Shown here piece after piece: positions 35,332 through 43,176 of a stretch of 50,029 nt of DNA. Position 1 is the first letter of the stretch. Every line of letters starts with the position of its first letter. Origin of the DNA: Chryseobacterium gleum (GTDB lineage Bacteria > Bacteroidota > Bacteroidia > Flavobacteriales_D > Sanyastnellaceae). Both the position numbers and the translations under genes were made by a program. The stretch lies in assembly GCA_945874695.1 (NCBI GenBank), contig CAMCHP010000015.1, positions 1-50,029 on the forward strand. The letters are read 5' to 3'. The notes beneath the pieces are model-generated. The model had not been told where the DNA came from. It saw nothing but the letters and a program-made list of their open reading frames with translations, and ran no database searches.

Positions 35332-37188
35332 GTGATTCGATTCTTACCCGCATTTCTGGCTTGTTTTCTAATTCTGGGTTTAACGCGTGCCCACGCAACA
35401 GACATTCCATCGGGTAACGTATCAGGTGTTTGGACGGCAGAAGGAAATCCTTACAACATCTTAGGTAATATTCGGGTGGCACCCGGCGAAAGCCTTGAAA
35501 TTCAGCCGGGGGTTCAAGTCAACTTTACAGGTTCATATTTTTTGCGTGTTCTCGGAAACTTCAATGCTTCAGGGGCTCCCGGTGACTCCATTACCTTCAC
35601 TTGGGCTACAGGCGGAAATATTGGTTTCCGACTCGACAGCTTACAGGCTACGTCAGACACTGCTCGATTTAACCATTGCCGCATTTCGAATATGCAAAGC
35701 GGGAAAATTTCAATCGTTAACGGTTCAAAAGTGGTATTTGAAAATTCAAGGGTTCATCATTGTATAGGTCACAGTTCAGGACTCTTTTACATCGCGAATG
35801 CAACAGGTATATACATTCGCAACAATTACTTCCATAACAACGCGACGGGCAGTTCGAGCTATGGCGGGGTTATATACATTGCAGATGCCTCGCCCGTAAT
35901 TTCGAATAACTATTTTAGAAATAATTCGGCAACTTTTTCAGGTGGAGCAATTTCAATCTGGCGAAATAACTTGGCAACTACACCGCTCATTCAAAATAAT
36001 GTTTTTCGAGCGAACTCAGCGCCGTCAGCTGGGGCAATCGATATTCGTTCCAACGTTGTTCCTACGATAACAGGAAATGAGTTTCTACTCAATTTCGCAT
36101 CAGTTTCAGGCGGAGCGATTTGGCAAGCCTACGTGCAAGCAGGTGTAATCCAATATTCAAACAACACCTTCACCTTGAATTCGGCTAACATGCAGGGGGG
36201 AGCCATTCGTTCAATCGAATGTAAAGTGAACTTCAACGGCGATACCTTCCAATCAAACCAATCGAACAATAACAACGGCGGTGGTATTTTCTTCAACGAT
36301 GGAAACATCGCAACAGTCACCAATTGCACGTTTTCTAACAATGCCGCTACACAAGGTGGAGCAGTAATTGTAGATGACATAGCTGATATCGCTTTTAATC
36401 GCTGCACGTTCACAAATAACCTAGCTACCAATGGCGGAGCGGTAGCGCTTATTTATAACATCACCGCTTCATTTGAGAATTGCCTTTTTGCCAACAATGA
36501 GGCCTCAAATGTCGGAGGAGCACTGCGCGTGGTTCAGTTTTCTGACCCTACAATTACCAATTGTACTTTCGCCAATAATCATGCAGCTGGCAATGGAGGT
36601 GTTGCTAGCTTATATTGGGATAGCGACCCAACCTTCAACAATTGCATCCTTTGGGGAAACACCGCGCAAGGGGGAGGCGCAATTGCCGTTCAAGACTACC
36701 TAGCGAATTACTGCAGTCCGTCGTTCGTAAATTCAACCGTCCAAAACGGGCTTTCTTCTCTCGCCCTCGGCACCAGCTCGGTGGGGATTGTGACAAACAT
36801 GATTGAAACGGATCCGCTCTTTGTGATGCCCTCGGCTGGAAGCGGTGCCAGCGTTGAAATTCAAGACACAGACTTTCACGTGCAAGCGTTTTCACCGTGC
36901 CTCGATGCGGGTGAAAACAATTTCGTTTTTAGCAGCTTTGACTTGAGTGGCGCAGCACGCATTCAAAACCAAACCGTTGATCAGGGGTGCTATGAAGGTT
37001 TCGGCGTTATCCCAGAACCATTTCCGACTGAAATTGACCTCAATGAAGACGGACTCTTAACCATTGACGATTTTCTCCTTTTTGTAGCAGATTTTGGTTG
37101 CACGATAGATTGCATCGGCGACTTTAATGGAGATGGCATTGTCAACGTTGATGATATGATCTATTTTCTCAGTCTATTTTCGTTCTAA
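35332..37188 (+). CDS. Secreted right-handed beta-helix protein with dockerin-like tail
   Basis: Exported protein of 618 residues with signal peptide (ending ATD/AHA, about 1-21). Most of the length is a parallel beta-helix built from about 22-residue coils with N-x-F/C-x-x-N-x-A-x-x-GG-A/V patterns ('NNYFHNNATGSSSYGG', 'NCTFSNNAATQGGAV', 'CTFANNHAAGNGG'), as in polymorphic outer membrane/right-handed helix proteins. The C-terminus has two EF-hand-like repeats ('DLNEDGLLTIDDFLLF' and 'DFNGDGIVNVDDMIYF'), a dockerin type I pattern. No in-frame ATG is near; GTG 35332 follows the promoter box. Possible polysaccharide binding or lyase-like role; no catalytic residues assigned. Confidence 0.75.
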   Translation: MIRFLPAFLACFLILGLTRAHATDIPSGNVSGVWTAEGNPYNILGNIRVAPGESLEIQPGVQVNFTGSYFLRVLGNFNASGAPGDSITFTWATGGNIGFRLDSLQATSDTARFNHCRISNMQSGKISIVNGSKVVFENSRVHHCIGHSSGLFYIANATGIYIRNNYFHNNATGSSSYGGVIYIADASPVISNNYFRNNSATFSGGAISIWRNNLATTPLIQNNVFRANSAPSAGAIDIRSNVVPTITGNEFLLNFASVSGGAIWQAYVQAGVIQYSNNTFTLNSANMQGGAIRSIECKVNFNGDTFQSNQSNNNNGGGIFFNDGNIATVTNCTFSNNAATQGGAVIVDDIADIAFNRCTFTNNLATNGGAVALIYNITASFENCLFANNEASNVGGALRVVQFSDPTITNCTFANNHAAGNGGVASLYWDSDPTFNNCILWGNTAQGGGAIAVQDYLANYCSPSFVNSTVQNGLSSLALGTSSVGIVTNMIETDPLFVMPSAGSGASVEIQDTDFHVQAFSPCLDAGENNFVFSSFDLSGAARIQNQTVDQGCYEGFGVIPEPFPTEIDLNEDGLLTIDDFLLFVADFGCTIDCIGDFNGDGIVNVDDMIYFLSLFSF

Positions 37189-37192
37189 AGAC

Positions 37193-37663
37193 CTAGAATC
37201 TAGGCATTGTCTCCACCAATTTATTCAAAGCTGCCGCACGATCTTCGAGCGACACCCCGGCAAGTGGCTCATTGATGTGCCTTAAGGCATGACGAATCGG
37301 TTCAATGTAGTTCGTGTCTGCCAAAACGGTGAAGCGGGTTAAATCAAGATCATGATGCAATTGCAAAGCAGAAATCACGTCGATAGCCCACTGATCCAGT
37401 TCCGCGTCAGTTAATACCCTCACATTGGGGTGTTGCGTTCGGTAGGGTTCAGGTAATGTTCGCAGCGTAACATCATACGGTGCTAGTTCTTGTTCCAGGT
37501 CAACCAAGCCATGAAGTGCAGAGAGTATATAGGTTTTGCTCGGACGAAGTCGATCAGCATAAGCCAAACACGCGGCAAATAAGGGGCCTTGATATAGTTC
37601 ACATGCGCGAGCTCGATAGGGGAGTTTCGGACCAACGCAGGGTATCAATAAAACGTCATCCAT
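37193..37663 (-). CDS. DUF6884-like protein
   Basis: Small soluble protein of 156 residues. 'VLLIPCVGPKLPYRARACELYQGPLF' (split: Cys in VLLIPC, then LYQGPLF), 'TYILSALHGLVDLEQELAPYDVTL' and a C-terminal helical half match the pattern I recall for DUF6884 (related to the YaaA/peroxide-stress type fold): 'PCSxxK', 'LYxGPLF', 'ILSAxHGLL', 'PYD'. The function is unknown. It is tail to tail with the beta-helix gene with only four bases between, over a CCTAGA-A-TCTAGG palindrome. Confidence 0.6.
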   Translation of the reverse strand: MDDVLLIPCVGPKLPYRARACELYQGPLFAACLAYADRLRPSKTYILSALHGLVDLEQELAPYDVTLRTLPEPYRTQHPNVRVLTDAELDQWAIDVISALQLHHDLDLTRFTVLADTNYIEPIRHALRHINEPLAGVSLEDRAAALNKLVETMPRF

Positions 37664-37733
37664 ATGAATTCTTGTTAAGTTTTATACGTTTGATTTCAGC
37701 TAGCTTGTAAATATCTCGTTTCTTGAGCAAACC

Positions 37734-37765
37734 TTGATCGCAATACAACCAATTCCTTATCTTCG
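37734..37765 (+). promoter_or_regulatory. Promoter of the NlpE-like gene
   Basis: TTG (37734-37736), spacer 21, TATCTTCG (37758-37765), 22 bases before ATG 37788. Good match to the Bacteroidota pattern. Confidence 0.5.
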
Positions 37766-37787
37766 CAGGTACTAAATATTGGAACCT

Positions 37788-38288
37788 ATGTATCGTCTGT
37801 TTTTTGTTTTAGCCGCTACGGCATTATTTGCTTGCAATTCGGGTAACGAAGAGAATGCGCAAACTGATAATGCTTCAGAGAATGCAACAAATGTTGAACA
37901 GGCTAATCAATCGGCATCCAATCAAATTGCTGAAGGATCAAATGCTGACCCCGTTTACAGTTCAAGTTTGAATATCGATTGGACGGGTACCTACACCGCT
38001 ATTCTCCCTTGCGAAGACTGCGAAGGCGTTGAGACGACCATTACGCTGAATAGTGATCAGTCTTTTACCGCAAAAGCAATTTACAAAGGCAAACAGGTAT
38101 CTCCCTACGAAGCACAAGGCACCTTCAAATGGCTTGACGATGGTACGCGAATTAAAATGTTGGGCATAGACCCCTCATACATGTACTACATTTACGGTGT
38201 TGGGGAAAACCAAATCACTTGTTTAGATCAAATTGGTGAGCCCCTCACAGGTAAGGAAGCATCGAGCTATACACTCAAGAAGAATTAA
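37788..38288 (+). CDS. NlpE-like lipoprotein
   Basis: Lipoprotein of 166 residues. Signal MYRLFFVLAATALFA-Cys (Cys 16), then a long polar Asn/Ala/Glu/Ser linker (about 17-60), then an NlpE N-terminal-like beta-barrel with 'WTGTYTAILPCEDCEGVETTITL' (split around the C-x-x-C at about 74-77) and 'GTFKWLDDGTRIKML'. In E. coli NlpE senses surface attachment and copper or redox defects through Cpx; no Cpx-type system is near, so the role here is unknown. ATG 37788 is chosen over TTG 37779. Confidence 0.78.
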   Translation: MYRLFFVLAATALFACNSGNEENAQTDNASENATNVEQANQSASNQIAEGSNADPVYSSSLNIDWTGTYTAILPCEDCEGVETTITLNSDQSFTAKAIYKGKQVSPYEAQGTFKWLDDGTRIKMLGIDPSYMYYIYGVGENQITCLDQIGEPLTGKEASSYTLKKN

Positions 38289-38292
38289 TAAC

Positions 38293-38907
38293 TTGGTCAA
38301 TCGCCGTGTTGGTATTTTCATCTTCGATGGGGTAGAGGCACTCGACTTTACGGGGCCTTTTGAAGTTTTTTCTGTCGCGAACGAATTGCATGACTTCAGC
38401 TGCTTCGACACATTCACCTTTGCTGAGGGTGACGGGGTGGTTGAAACTGTAAATGGGTTGCAAGTTCTCCCCAAGTTTAATTTTGACAATCTTCCGCCGA
38501 TTGATATACTGGTGATTCCCGGAGGCGAGGGAACCCATGAACTCGTTCAGAATGAAAATGTTCTGCACATACTCGCAAAGCTTTTCCTTGAATCTGAATG
38601 CACCATGACGGTATGCAGTGGTGCAATGCTCGCAGCAAAAAATGGCTGGCTTGACAATAAGGTGTATACCACGCATCGGCTCACCTTCCCGGTGATTCGG
38701 CAACTTGCGCCTTCAGCATTAGGAATGCCCAATTTGCGCTATGTCGCTGCCGGGAAGCTGCTCACAAGCGGCGGAATTTCAGCAGGCATGGACCTTTCTT
38801 TAGCACTCGTTGAGAAACTTCACACCAAAAAGATGGCTCAACGCACAGCTGACTACCTCGAATACCGGTGGTTAAGAATCCCTGAATTCTTCGCCAATAA
38901 AATCTAG
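38293..38907 (+). CDS. DJ-1/PfpI family protein
   Basis: Cytoplasmic class I glutamine amidotransferase-like fold, 204 residues. 'VGIFIFDGVEALDFTGPFEVF' at the N-terminus, 'ILVIPGGEGTHEL', and the nucleophile elbow 'TVCSGAMLAA' (Cys near 107), then 'THRLTF' and 'TSGGISAGMDLSLALV'. This is the isonitrile hydratase/AraC-amidase subgroup; without the AraC helix-turn-helix it is likely an enzyme. No ATG is available; TTG 38293 (M-V-N-R-R-V-G), five bases after the NlpE stop, fits best. It is one base before the aldehyde dehydrogenase start, suggesting an operon. Confidence 0.8.
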   Translation: MVNRRVGIFIFDGVEALDFTGPFEVFSVANELHDFSCFDTFTFAEGDGVVETVNGLQVLPKFNFDNLPPIDILVIPGGEGTHELVQNENVLHILAKLFLESECTMTVCSGAMLAAKNGWLDNKVYTTHRLTFPVIRQLAPSALGMPNLRYVAAGKLLTSGGISAGMDLSLALVEKLHTKKMAQRTADYLEYRWLRIPEFFANKI

Positions 38908-38908
38908 C

Positions 38909-40288
38909 ATGGCTGAATATCCCATCCACTATTCGATCAATCCATTCACTCAGCTGGCTTTTGACGAGCATCCGGCCGATAGGCCGAAAACCATCGAAGA
39001 AAAACTTGAGAATGCCCAGGCCTGCTTCACGAGTTGGAAAAGCACACCTTTGAGCGAACGTACGGCCTTGTGCCGCGCAATTGCAGCTGCACTTGATCAT
39101 GAGCGCGAAACGTTGGCTCAGCTTATCACGCAAGAAATGGGCAAGCCCATCGTGCAAAGTCGGGCCGAAATTGACAAATGTGCACTGCTTTGCCGTACTG
39201 TGGCAGATCAAGCTGCGAATTGGCTCGCTTCTGAGGTTATCGCAACGCCTCAGCGTGAAGCCCGCGTGCTGAATGAGCCCTTAGGTGTTATTTTAGCCAT
39301 TATGCCCTGGAATTTCCCATTTTGGCAAGTGTTCCGGGCTCTTGTACCAGCAATTGCCCTCGGAAATACCATGGTTTTAAAGCATGCATCAAATGTTTCT
39401 GCATGTGCCCAGGCCATTACCGCACTGCTGATCAAGGCTGGCGCGCCAAAGCATCTGCTGACCGCGCTATTTATCGCAGGCGATCGGGTAGCTGAGGTGA
39501 TTTCTGATCGCCGCATTGCGGGTGTTGCATTCACGGGAAGTGAAGCTGCAGGACGCTCGGTTGCAGCAGCAGCGGGGGCCGCCATTAAGCCTGTGGTGCT
39601 CGAATTGGGCGGGAGCAATGCGTTCATTGTTTTTCCAGATGCTGACATTGCACATGCCCTTGATCGTTTCATGGTGGGCCGATTTCAGAATAACGGCCAA
39701 AGCTGCATTGCGGCAAAACGGCTTATTTTGCATGCCGACATTGCTGACGATTTTGTTTTCGCCCTAAACGGGCGGATGGCGGCGCTCAAGCTTGGCAACC
39801 CGGCCCTTGAATCTACAGACATTGGTCCGTTGGCTAAACCTGAATTCGCAACCACATTATTGCAGCAGGTCGCTCAAAGCATCAAAATGGGTGCCGTTTT
39901 AAACAGTGGCAATCGCATGGATGGTCATGTGTTTACACCAACTCTGCTAACAAACGCAGGCCCTTCACACCCTGTTTTCGCTGAAGAAACCTTTGGTCCG
40001 GTTGTTTCGGTAAGTACATTTTCAACTTTCGAGTCGGCTGTAATGTTGAGCAATGCAACGCGATTTGGCTTGGGAGTTTCAATATTCACTGCACAAACCG
40101 ACGAAGTGCTGCGCCAAATTGATGCCTTCATTGAAGGAGCCGTGTTTTTAAACGATATCGTTTATTCAGATCCAGTGCTCCCGTTTGGTGGGGTGAAGCA
40201 CTCGGGCTTCGGGCGAGAACTCGGTCGCGATGGTATGCTTGCATTTGCCAACCGAAAAACGGTGGTTCTGCCATCGATCAGTGGCTAA
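38909..40288 (+). CDS. NAD(P)-dependent aldehyde dehydrogenase (succinate-semialdehyde type)
   Basis: Cytoplasmic aldehyde oxidation to the acid. It has 459 residues, the short form typical of Sad/YneI-like succinate semialdehyde dehydrogenases: 'YSINPFTQ' start, 'AQACFTSWKSTPLSERTALCRA', 'MPWNFPFWQVFR', 'FTGSEAAGRSVA', catalytic Glu in 'VLELGGSNAF' (near 232), catalytic Cys in 'GQSCIAAKR' (near 265), 'EETFGPVVSV', 'LPFGGVKHSGFGRELG'. Substrate is inferred only from similarity. It carries two palindrome copies (38969 and 39757). It ends two bases before the stop of the convergent anti-sigma-like gene. Confidence 0.9.
   Translation: MAEYPIHYSINPFTQLAFDEHPADRPKTIEEKLENAQACFTSWKSTPLSERTALCRAIAAALDHERETLAQLITQEMGKPIVQSRAEIDKCALLCRTVADQAANWLASEVIATPQREARVLNEPLGVILAIMPWNFPFWQVFRALVPAIALGNTMVLKHASNVSACAQAITALLIKAGAPKHLLTALFIAGDRVAEVISDRRIAGVAFTGSEAAGRSVAAAAGAAIKPVVLELGGSNAFIVFPDADIAHALDRFMVGRFQNNGQSCIAAKRLILHADIADDFVFALNGRMAALKLGNPALESTDIGPLAKPEFATTLLQQVAQSIKMGAVLNSGNRMDGHVFTPTLLTNAGPSHPVFAEETFGPVVSVSTFSTFESAVMLSNATRFGLGVSIFTAQTDEVLRQIDAFIEGAVFLNDIVYSDPVLPFGGVKHSGFGRELGRDGMLAFANRKTVVLPSISG
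38969..38989 (-). repeat. Dispersed palindrome copy
   Basis: CATCCGGCC, loop GATA, GGCCGAAA. Antisense in the aldehyde dehydrogenase gene, encoding H-P-A-D-R-P-K. Confidence 0.8.
39757..39778 (+). repeat. Dispersed palindrome copy
   Basis: TTTCGCCC, loop TAAAC, GGGCGGATG. Sense in the same aldehyde dehydrogenase gene, encoding F-A-L-N-G-R-M. Confidence 0.8.
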
Positions 40289-40290
40289 TA

Positions 40291-41163
40291 CTACTCGGCG
40301 GGCGTCATTTCACCGAGCACATCGCGCATTACTTGTGTAGACATCAAGTTTTCAGTGGATTGCAAAATTGATGTCAATGTGGTTTCACGGTCCATTTCAC
40401 TCGCACTATTGAGCGTTACGCCTTGCGAAACCGATCGCGTTGTAGTAACTTCTGAAAGTTGATTGAGGCTTACAGCAGCTGGGCTTTGGAGTGTAAAGGC
40501 TGTACTCGTGCTTTCAGCAACCTTGTCTTCTGATATAGATGGTTCTATCGCCTCAGTCATGTCTCTGGTTTCAGGCGCGACGTCAGCTTCTTCAGAGGCC
40601 AAAAGCTCAAAATCTTCGACACTTTCAACGCGCTCACCAACCTCGTTTTCTACCGACTCAGAAAGGGCAATTTCAGATGACTGCACTTCTTCAAGGTCGC
40701 TATCGGCGGGTATTGTACGTGTTTGCAATGTTTCCCGTTGATCGTTTTGGGCCAGGTGCTGGGCAGGAGTTAAATCGTTAGAGGCGACATACCAAATGCC
40801 AAGAGCAAGCAGAAAGATGAAGGCCAAACCCATTGCTTGTTGCCAGGTTTTCTCACGTAAACCATCAACCAATAAGCTAATGCCATTCAGTGAAAAGAGC
40901 GGACGTTTCGTTTGGGCATGTTTACCACGGTAGGCGTCAAGCAAGGCTGATTTTCGATGGGGTGACGGTGGTGTAAAGCCTTTATCAAAGGTTTTGGACT
41001 CGACCAAAACGGCAAGCAACGTAGCGCGCATGGTATCATAAGCTTGCGCATCTTCGACATGCCGAAGGGCAAACTCGCGTTCGGCATCCAAAAGTTCGTC
41101 GAATGATTTATTGATCATCAACGACTCAAGGTCTTCCGGGTCATATATGTGGTGTTTCTTCAT
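40291..41163 (-). CDS. Anti-sigma-factor-like single-pass membrane protein
   Basis: Membrane protein of 290 residues. The N-terminal cytoplasmic part (about 1-105, 'FDELLDAEREFALRHVED') could bind the adjacent sigma factor. One membrane helix lies at about 109-127. The rest (about 130-290) is a polar Ser/Thr/Glu-rich periplasmic tail without a recognised fold. It starts in the last bases of the sigma factor gene (4-base ATGA overlap), the usual arrangement of an ECF sigma and its regulator. No canonical zinc-binding anti-sigma motif (HxxxCxxC) is seen. Function is inferred from context. Confidence 0.65.
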   Translation of the reverse strand: MKKHHIYDPEDLESLMINKSFDELLDAEREFALRHVEDAQAYDTMRATLLAVLVESKTFDKGFTPPSPHRKSALLDAYRGKHAQTKRPLFSLNGISLLVDGLREKTWQQAMGLAFIFLLALGIWYVASNDLTPAQHLAQNDQRETLQTRTIPADSDLEEVQSSEIALSESVENEVGERVESVEDFELLASEEADVAPETRDMTEAIEPSISEDKVAESTSTAFTLQSPAAVSLNQLSEVTTTRSVSQGVTLNSASEMDRETTLTSILQSTENLMSTQVMRDVLGEMTPAE

Positions 41164-41759
41164 TTTTTATCTGTGAATAGGAGGTTTTTAAATGCGCCAA
41201 GGCGTTCGCTCAAAATTTTCAAGGTGTAGAAAAGGCGTGACTTAACCGTTCCTTCGCTGCATTGCATGCATTCGCTGATTTCTTTGATCGACAATTCTTG
41301 TTCGTAGCGCAGCAAGAATGTTGTTCGGCGATCAACATCGAGTTCATTCAACACATGAGCTAACGCATCTTGAAAAGCATTGAAATCATGCCTTTTCTCG
41401 CTGAATGACAGCTCTGATTCACGCAAATCAAGCGCGATTGTAGAACTGGCTGCCTCGACCACAGCCTCATGCCGATAAACATTCTTGCATTGGTTGTGCG
41501 CCACACTGAAAATCCAGGTCTTGAAAGAACGCGAAGCATCGAACGATTCGGGTTTGTTGATTAACTTCATGAAGAGGTCTTGAACTTGATCTTCAGCAAA
41601 GTCTCGATCGTTGCGCAGCATCTTCATAAAATAGCGCAAAAGGGGCTTGCTGAAACGTTCGTACAACACTTCAAATGCGCGTTCGTCTCCTGAAGCGCTC
41701 CGTTTGGCCAGCTCTTCATCAGTGAGTGATTTATATTTTGGCTGAAAAAACGCGCGCAT
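41160..41759 (-). CDS. ECF (sigma-70 family) RNA polymerase sigma factor
   Basis: Group 4 sigma factor, 199 residues from ATG 41759 (a TTG one codon upstream is unnecessary). Region 2: 'LYERFSKPLLRYFMKMLRN' and 'AEDQVQDLFMKLINKP...RSFKTWIFSVAHNQC'. Region 4: 'ALAHVLNELDVDRRTTFLLRYEQELSIKEISECMQCSEGTVKSRL' (split) with the helix-turn-helix near 160-180. It is coupled to both neighbours: its ATG shares a base with the upstream stop (TGATG), and its stop overlaps the next ATG. It probably directs a small regulon; target promoters are unknown. Confidence 0.93.
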   Translation of the reverse strand: MRAFFQPKYKSLTDEELAKRSASGDERAFEVLYERFSKPLLRYFMKMLRNDRDFAEDQVQDLFMKLINKPESFDASRSFKTWIFSVAHNQCKNVYRHEAVVEAASSTIALDLRESELSFSEKRHDFNAFQDALAHVLNELDVDRRTTFLLRYEQELSIKEISECMQCSEGTVKSRLFYTLKILSERLGAFKNLLFTDKK

Positions 41760-42781
41760 CAACGGGGGAGATTATCGAGTACGCGTTGATTCTTTAATTT
41801 AGGTTTGATGCGCGCAATGGCATCGGTGTACCCTTGCGCCTTGCCACTCGCCGTTTTCTTGTGGTAATCTTCAAGAATCACGAACAAGGGAAGGTAATTG
41901 CGATCAAAGCGGTGGGCGCCTTGGGGTGACGGATTTACCTTTGCAGGTGAAATATCGGCGGTGCGTTGCACCAATTGTTCCAAAGTGTGGTTTCGATGCA
42001 TTCGGCCTATTGACAAGCCATTGATAACGCCATCCGTGTGCCTTTGGAGCCAGCTTGGCGGCAAAGTAAGCGCTAGATGAATACGTTCGGCAGGAAATAC
42101 ATTGAAAGCCGCGGCCACAGCGCTACTTCGACTAGCGGATACAAATTTATGATGGCCTTTTGCGGGAACTGGTGTCTGTTTCAAGAACGACGCATGTTGC
42201 AAAAAATCGGCGCGAATAATGAACACGTCTGAACGCACGCCCTGCAGGTACTGCAGCAGGAGCAATGGGTGCGTATCCTCATCGCCATTGGTAATCAAAA
42301 TGGCTTTTTGGGGGAGAGAAGTCAAAACATGGCGGTGGTAAGTCAATTCCTCGGCAGGCCAGTCGTAGCCACTTGATCGAAAATCCTGAAGTGCTTTACG
42401 CAGTGCACTCGCATTCCCGGTGAAGTGAGCGTTTTGAATGGCTGCGTGCAACACTCCTTCATGCGTAGGACGGAGCTGTTTGGCCACCGTTAAATGCGTC
42501 GCTGCACTTGAACGATAGGGTTGGTCAGTATATGCCAGATAGTGGTAAGCGAAAGATGTTGAATCGATGGTTCTAAGTTCATTAACTAGCGCAGTCAAAG
42601 TAGATGCTTCCTCTTTTGACAGTATTTTTTCAGGGCCATTCCAAGCCGTGTTACGGAGCGCAAGGTAGCGATCAATAAACTCGTCTGTACCCCCCGGGCG
42701 GGCAATCTGACCTGCTGCTGCAACTGAAATGCCCCATGCGATCAAACCAAGAAACAAATGTTTAGTGAACTTGTCTATCAT
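41759..42781 (-). CDS. Exported protein with DUF2723-like C-terminal region
   Basis: Exported protein of 340 residues with signal peptide (1-24, ending AAAGQ). A helical, TPR-like middle (about 30-155) is followed by 'KAILITNGDEDTHPLLLLQYLQGVRSDVFII' (split; near 157-187), which closely resembles the conserved 'TNGDNDTFPLWYLQ-x-x-x-G-x-R' block in the soluble part of Bacteroidota DUF2723 (protein O-mannosyltransferase-like) membrane proteins, but no membrane segments accompany it. It is first in the trio with the ECF sigma and anti-sigma-like genes, so it may be part of that signalling system. Function unknown. Confidence 0.6.
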   Translation of the reverse strand: MIDKFTKHLFLGLIAWGISVAAAGQIARPGGTDEFIDRYLALRNTAWNGPEKILSKEEASTLTALVNELRTIDSTSFAYHYLAYTDQPYRSSAATHLTVAKQLRPTHEGVLHAAIQNAHFTGNASALRKALQDFRSSGYDWPAEELTYHRHVLTSLPQKAILITNGDEDTHPLLLLQYLQGVRSDVFIIRADFLQHASFLKQTPVPAKGHHKFVSASRSSAVAAAFNVFPAERIHLALTLPPSWLQRHTDGVINGLSIGRMHRNHTLEQLVQRTADISPAKVNPSPQGAHRFDRNYLPLFVILEDYHKKTASGKAQGYTDAIARIKPKLKNQRVLDNLPR

Positions 42782-42880
42782 ATATATCAGTACACCTGAA
42801 ATGTTGAAGCGTTCAAATCAAAGCAAAATTAATCAGCATTTGAGTGAAGGTCAGATTTTTTTTCAGGACTGCAGTAGTCG

Positions 42881-42888
42881 TATCTTTG
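42881..42888 (+). promoter_or_regulatory. -7 box directly before the DUF493 gene
   Basis: TATCTTTG, then CACC, then ATG 42893. It is an exact consensus box with an implied near-zero leader. A T-rich run (42856-42863) is at the -33 distance but has no clear TTTG. Confidence 0.5.
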
Positions 42889-42892
42889 CACC

Positions 42893-43171
42893 ATGGATGA
42901 AGAAAGAGAGCGGCTTGAAGCCCTAAGGAAACGACTCGACCAAGAGCATTCTTGGCCGTCGGTGTATATGTTTAAGTTCGTTTTGACCTCTGACGATCAC
43001 AAATTAGCTCGTATTCATGAGATCTTTGGTGAGTCAGCTGAGTTTCGTTCCCGTTTGAGCTCAAACGGGAAATATACGAGTGTAACTGTTCGGGCGATGA
43101 TGCTCGATGCAGACCAAATCTTTGACCGCTACCGTGAAGTGTCTTCACTGGGGGGTATCATTTCATTGTAA
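42893..43171 (+). CDS. DUF493 family protein (YbeD-like)
   Basis: Small cytoplasmic ferredoxin-like fold (ACT-like) protein, 92 residues. 'WPSVYMFKFVLTSDDHKLARIHEIF', 'SSNGKYTSVTVRAMMLDADQIFDRYREVSSLGGIISL' (split) follow the DUF493 pattern: YxFKF strand, SxxGKYxSVT, and a final helix-strand. Function is unknown; YbeD relatives were proposed to be regulatory. A perfect 24-bp palindrome (43048-43071) lies in the codons for R-S-R-L-S-S-N-G-K. It is five bases before the next gene. Confidence 0.82.
   Translation: MDEERERLEALRKRLDQEHSWPSVYMFKFVLTSDDHKLARIHEIFGESAEFRSRLSSNGKYTSVTVRAMMLDADQIFDRYREVSSLGGIISL
43048..43071. repeat. Perfect 24-bp palindrome inside the DUF493 gene
   Basis: Half-site TTCCCGTTTGAG followed by its exact reverse complement with no spacer (SacI-like GAGCTC centre). 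It is unlike the dispersed family in having no loop, though it shares a TTTCG just upstream. Confidence 0.8.
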
Positions 43172-43176
43172 GTTAA

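Noticed and set aside
42240-42262. Palindromic CTGCAGGTACTGCAG stretch
   Set aside because: Two PstI-like sites in a Gln/Leu-rich coding stretch; no second copy or regulatory context.
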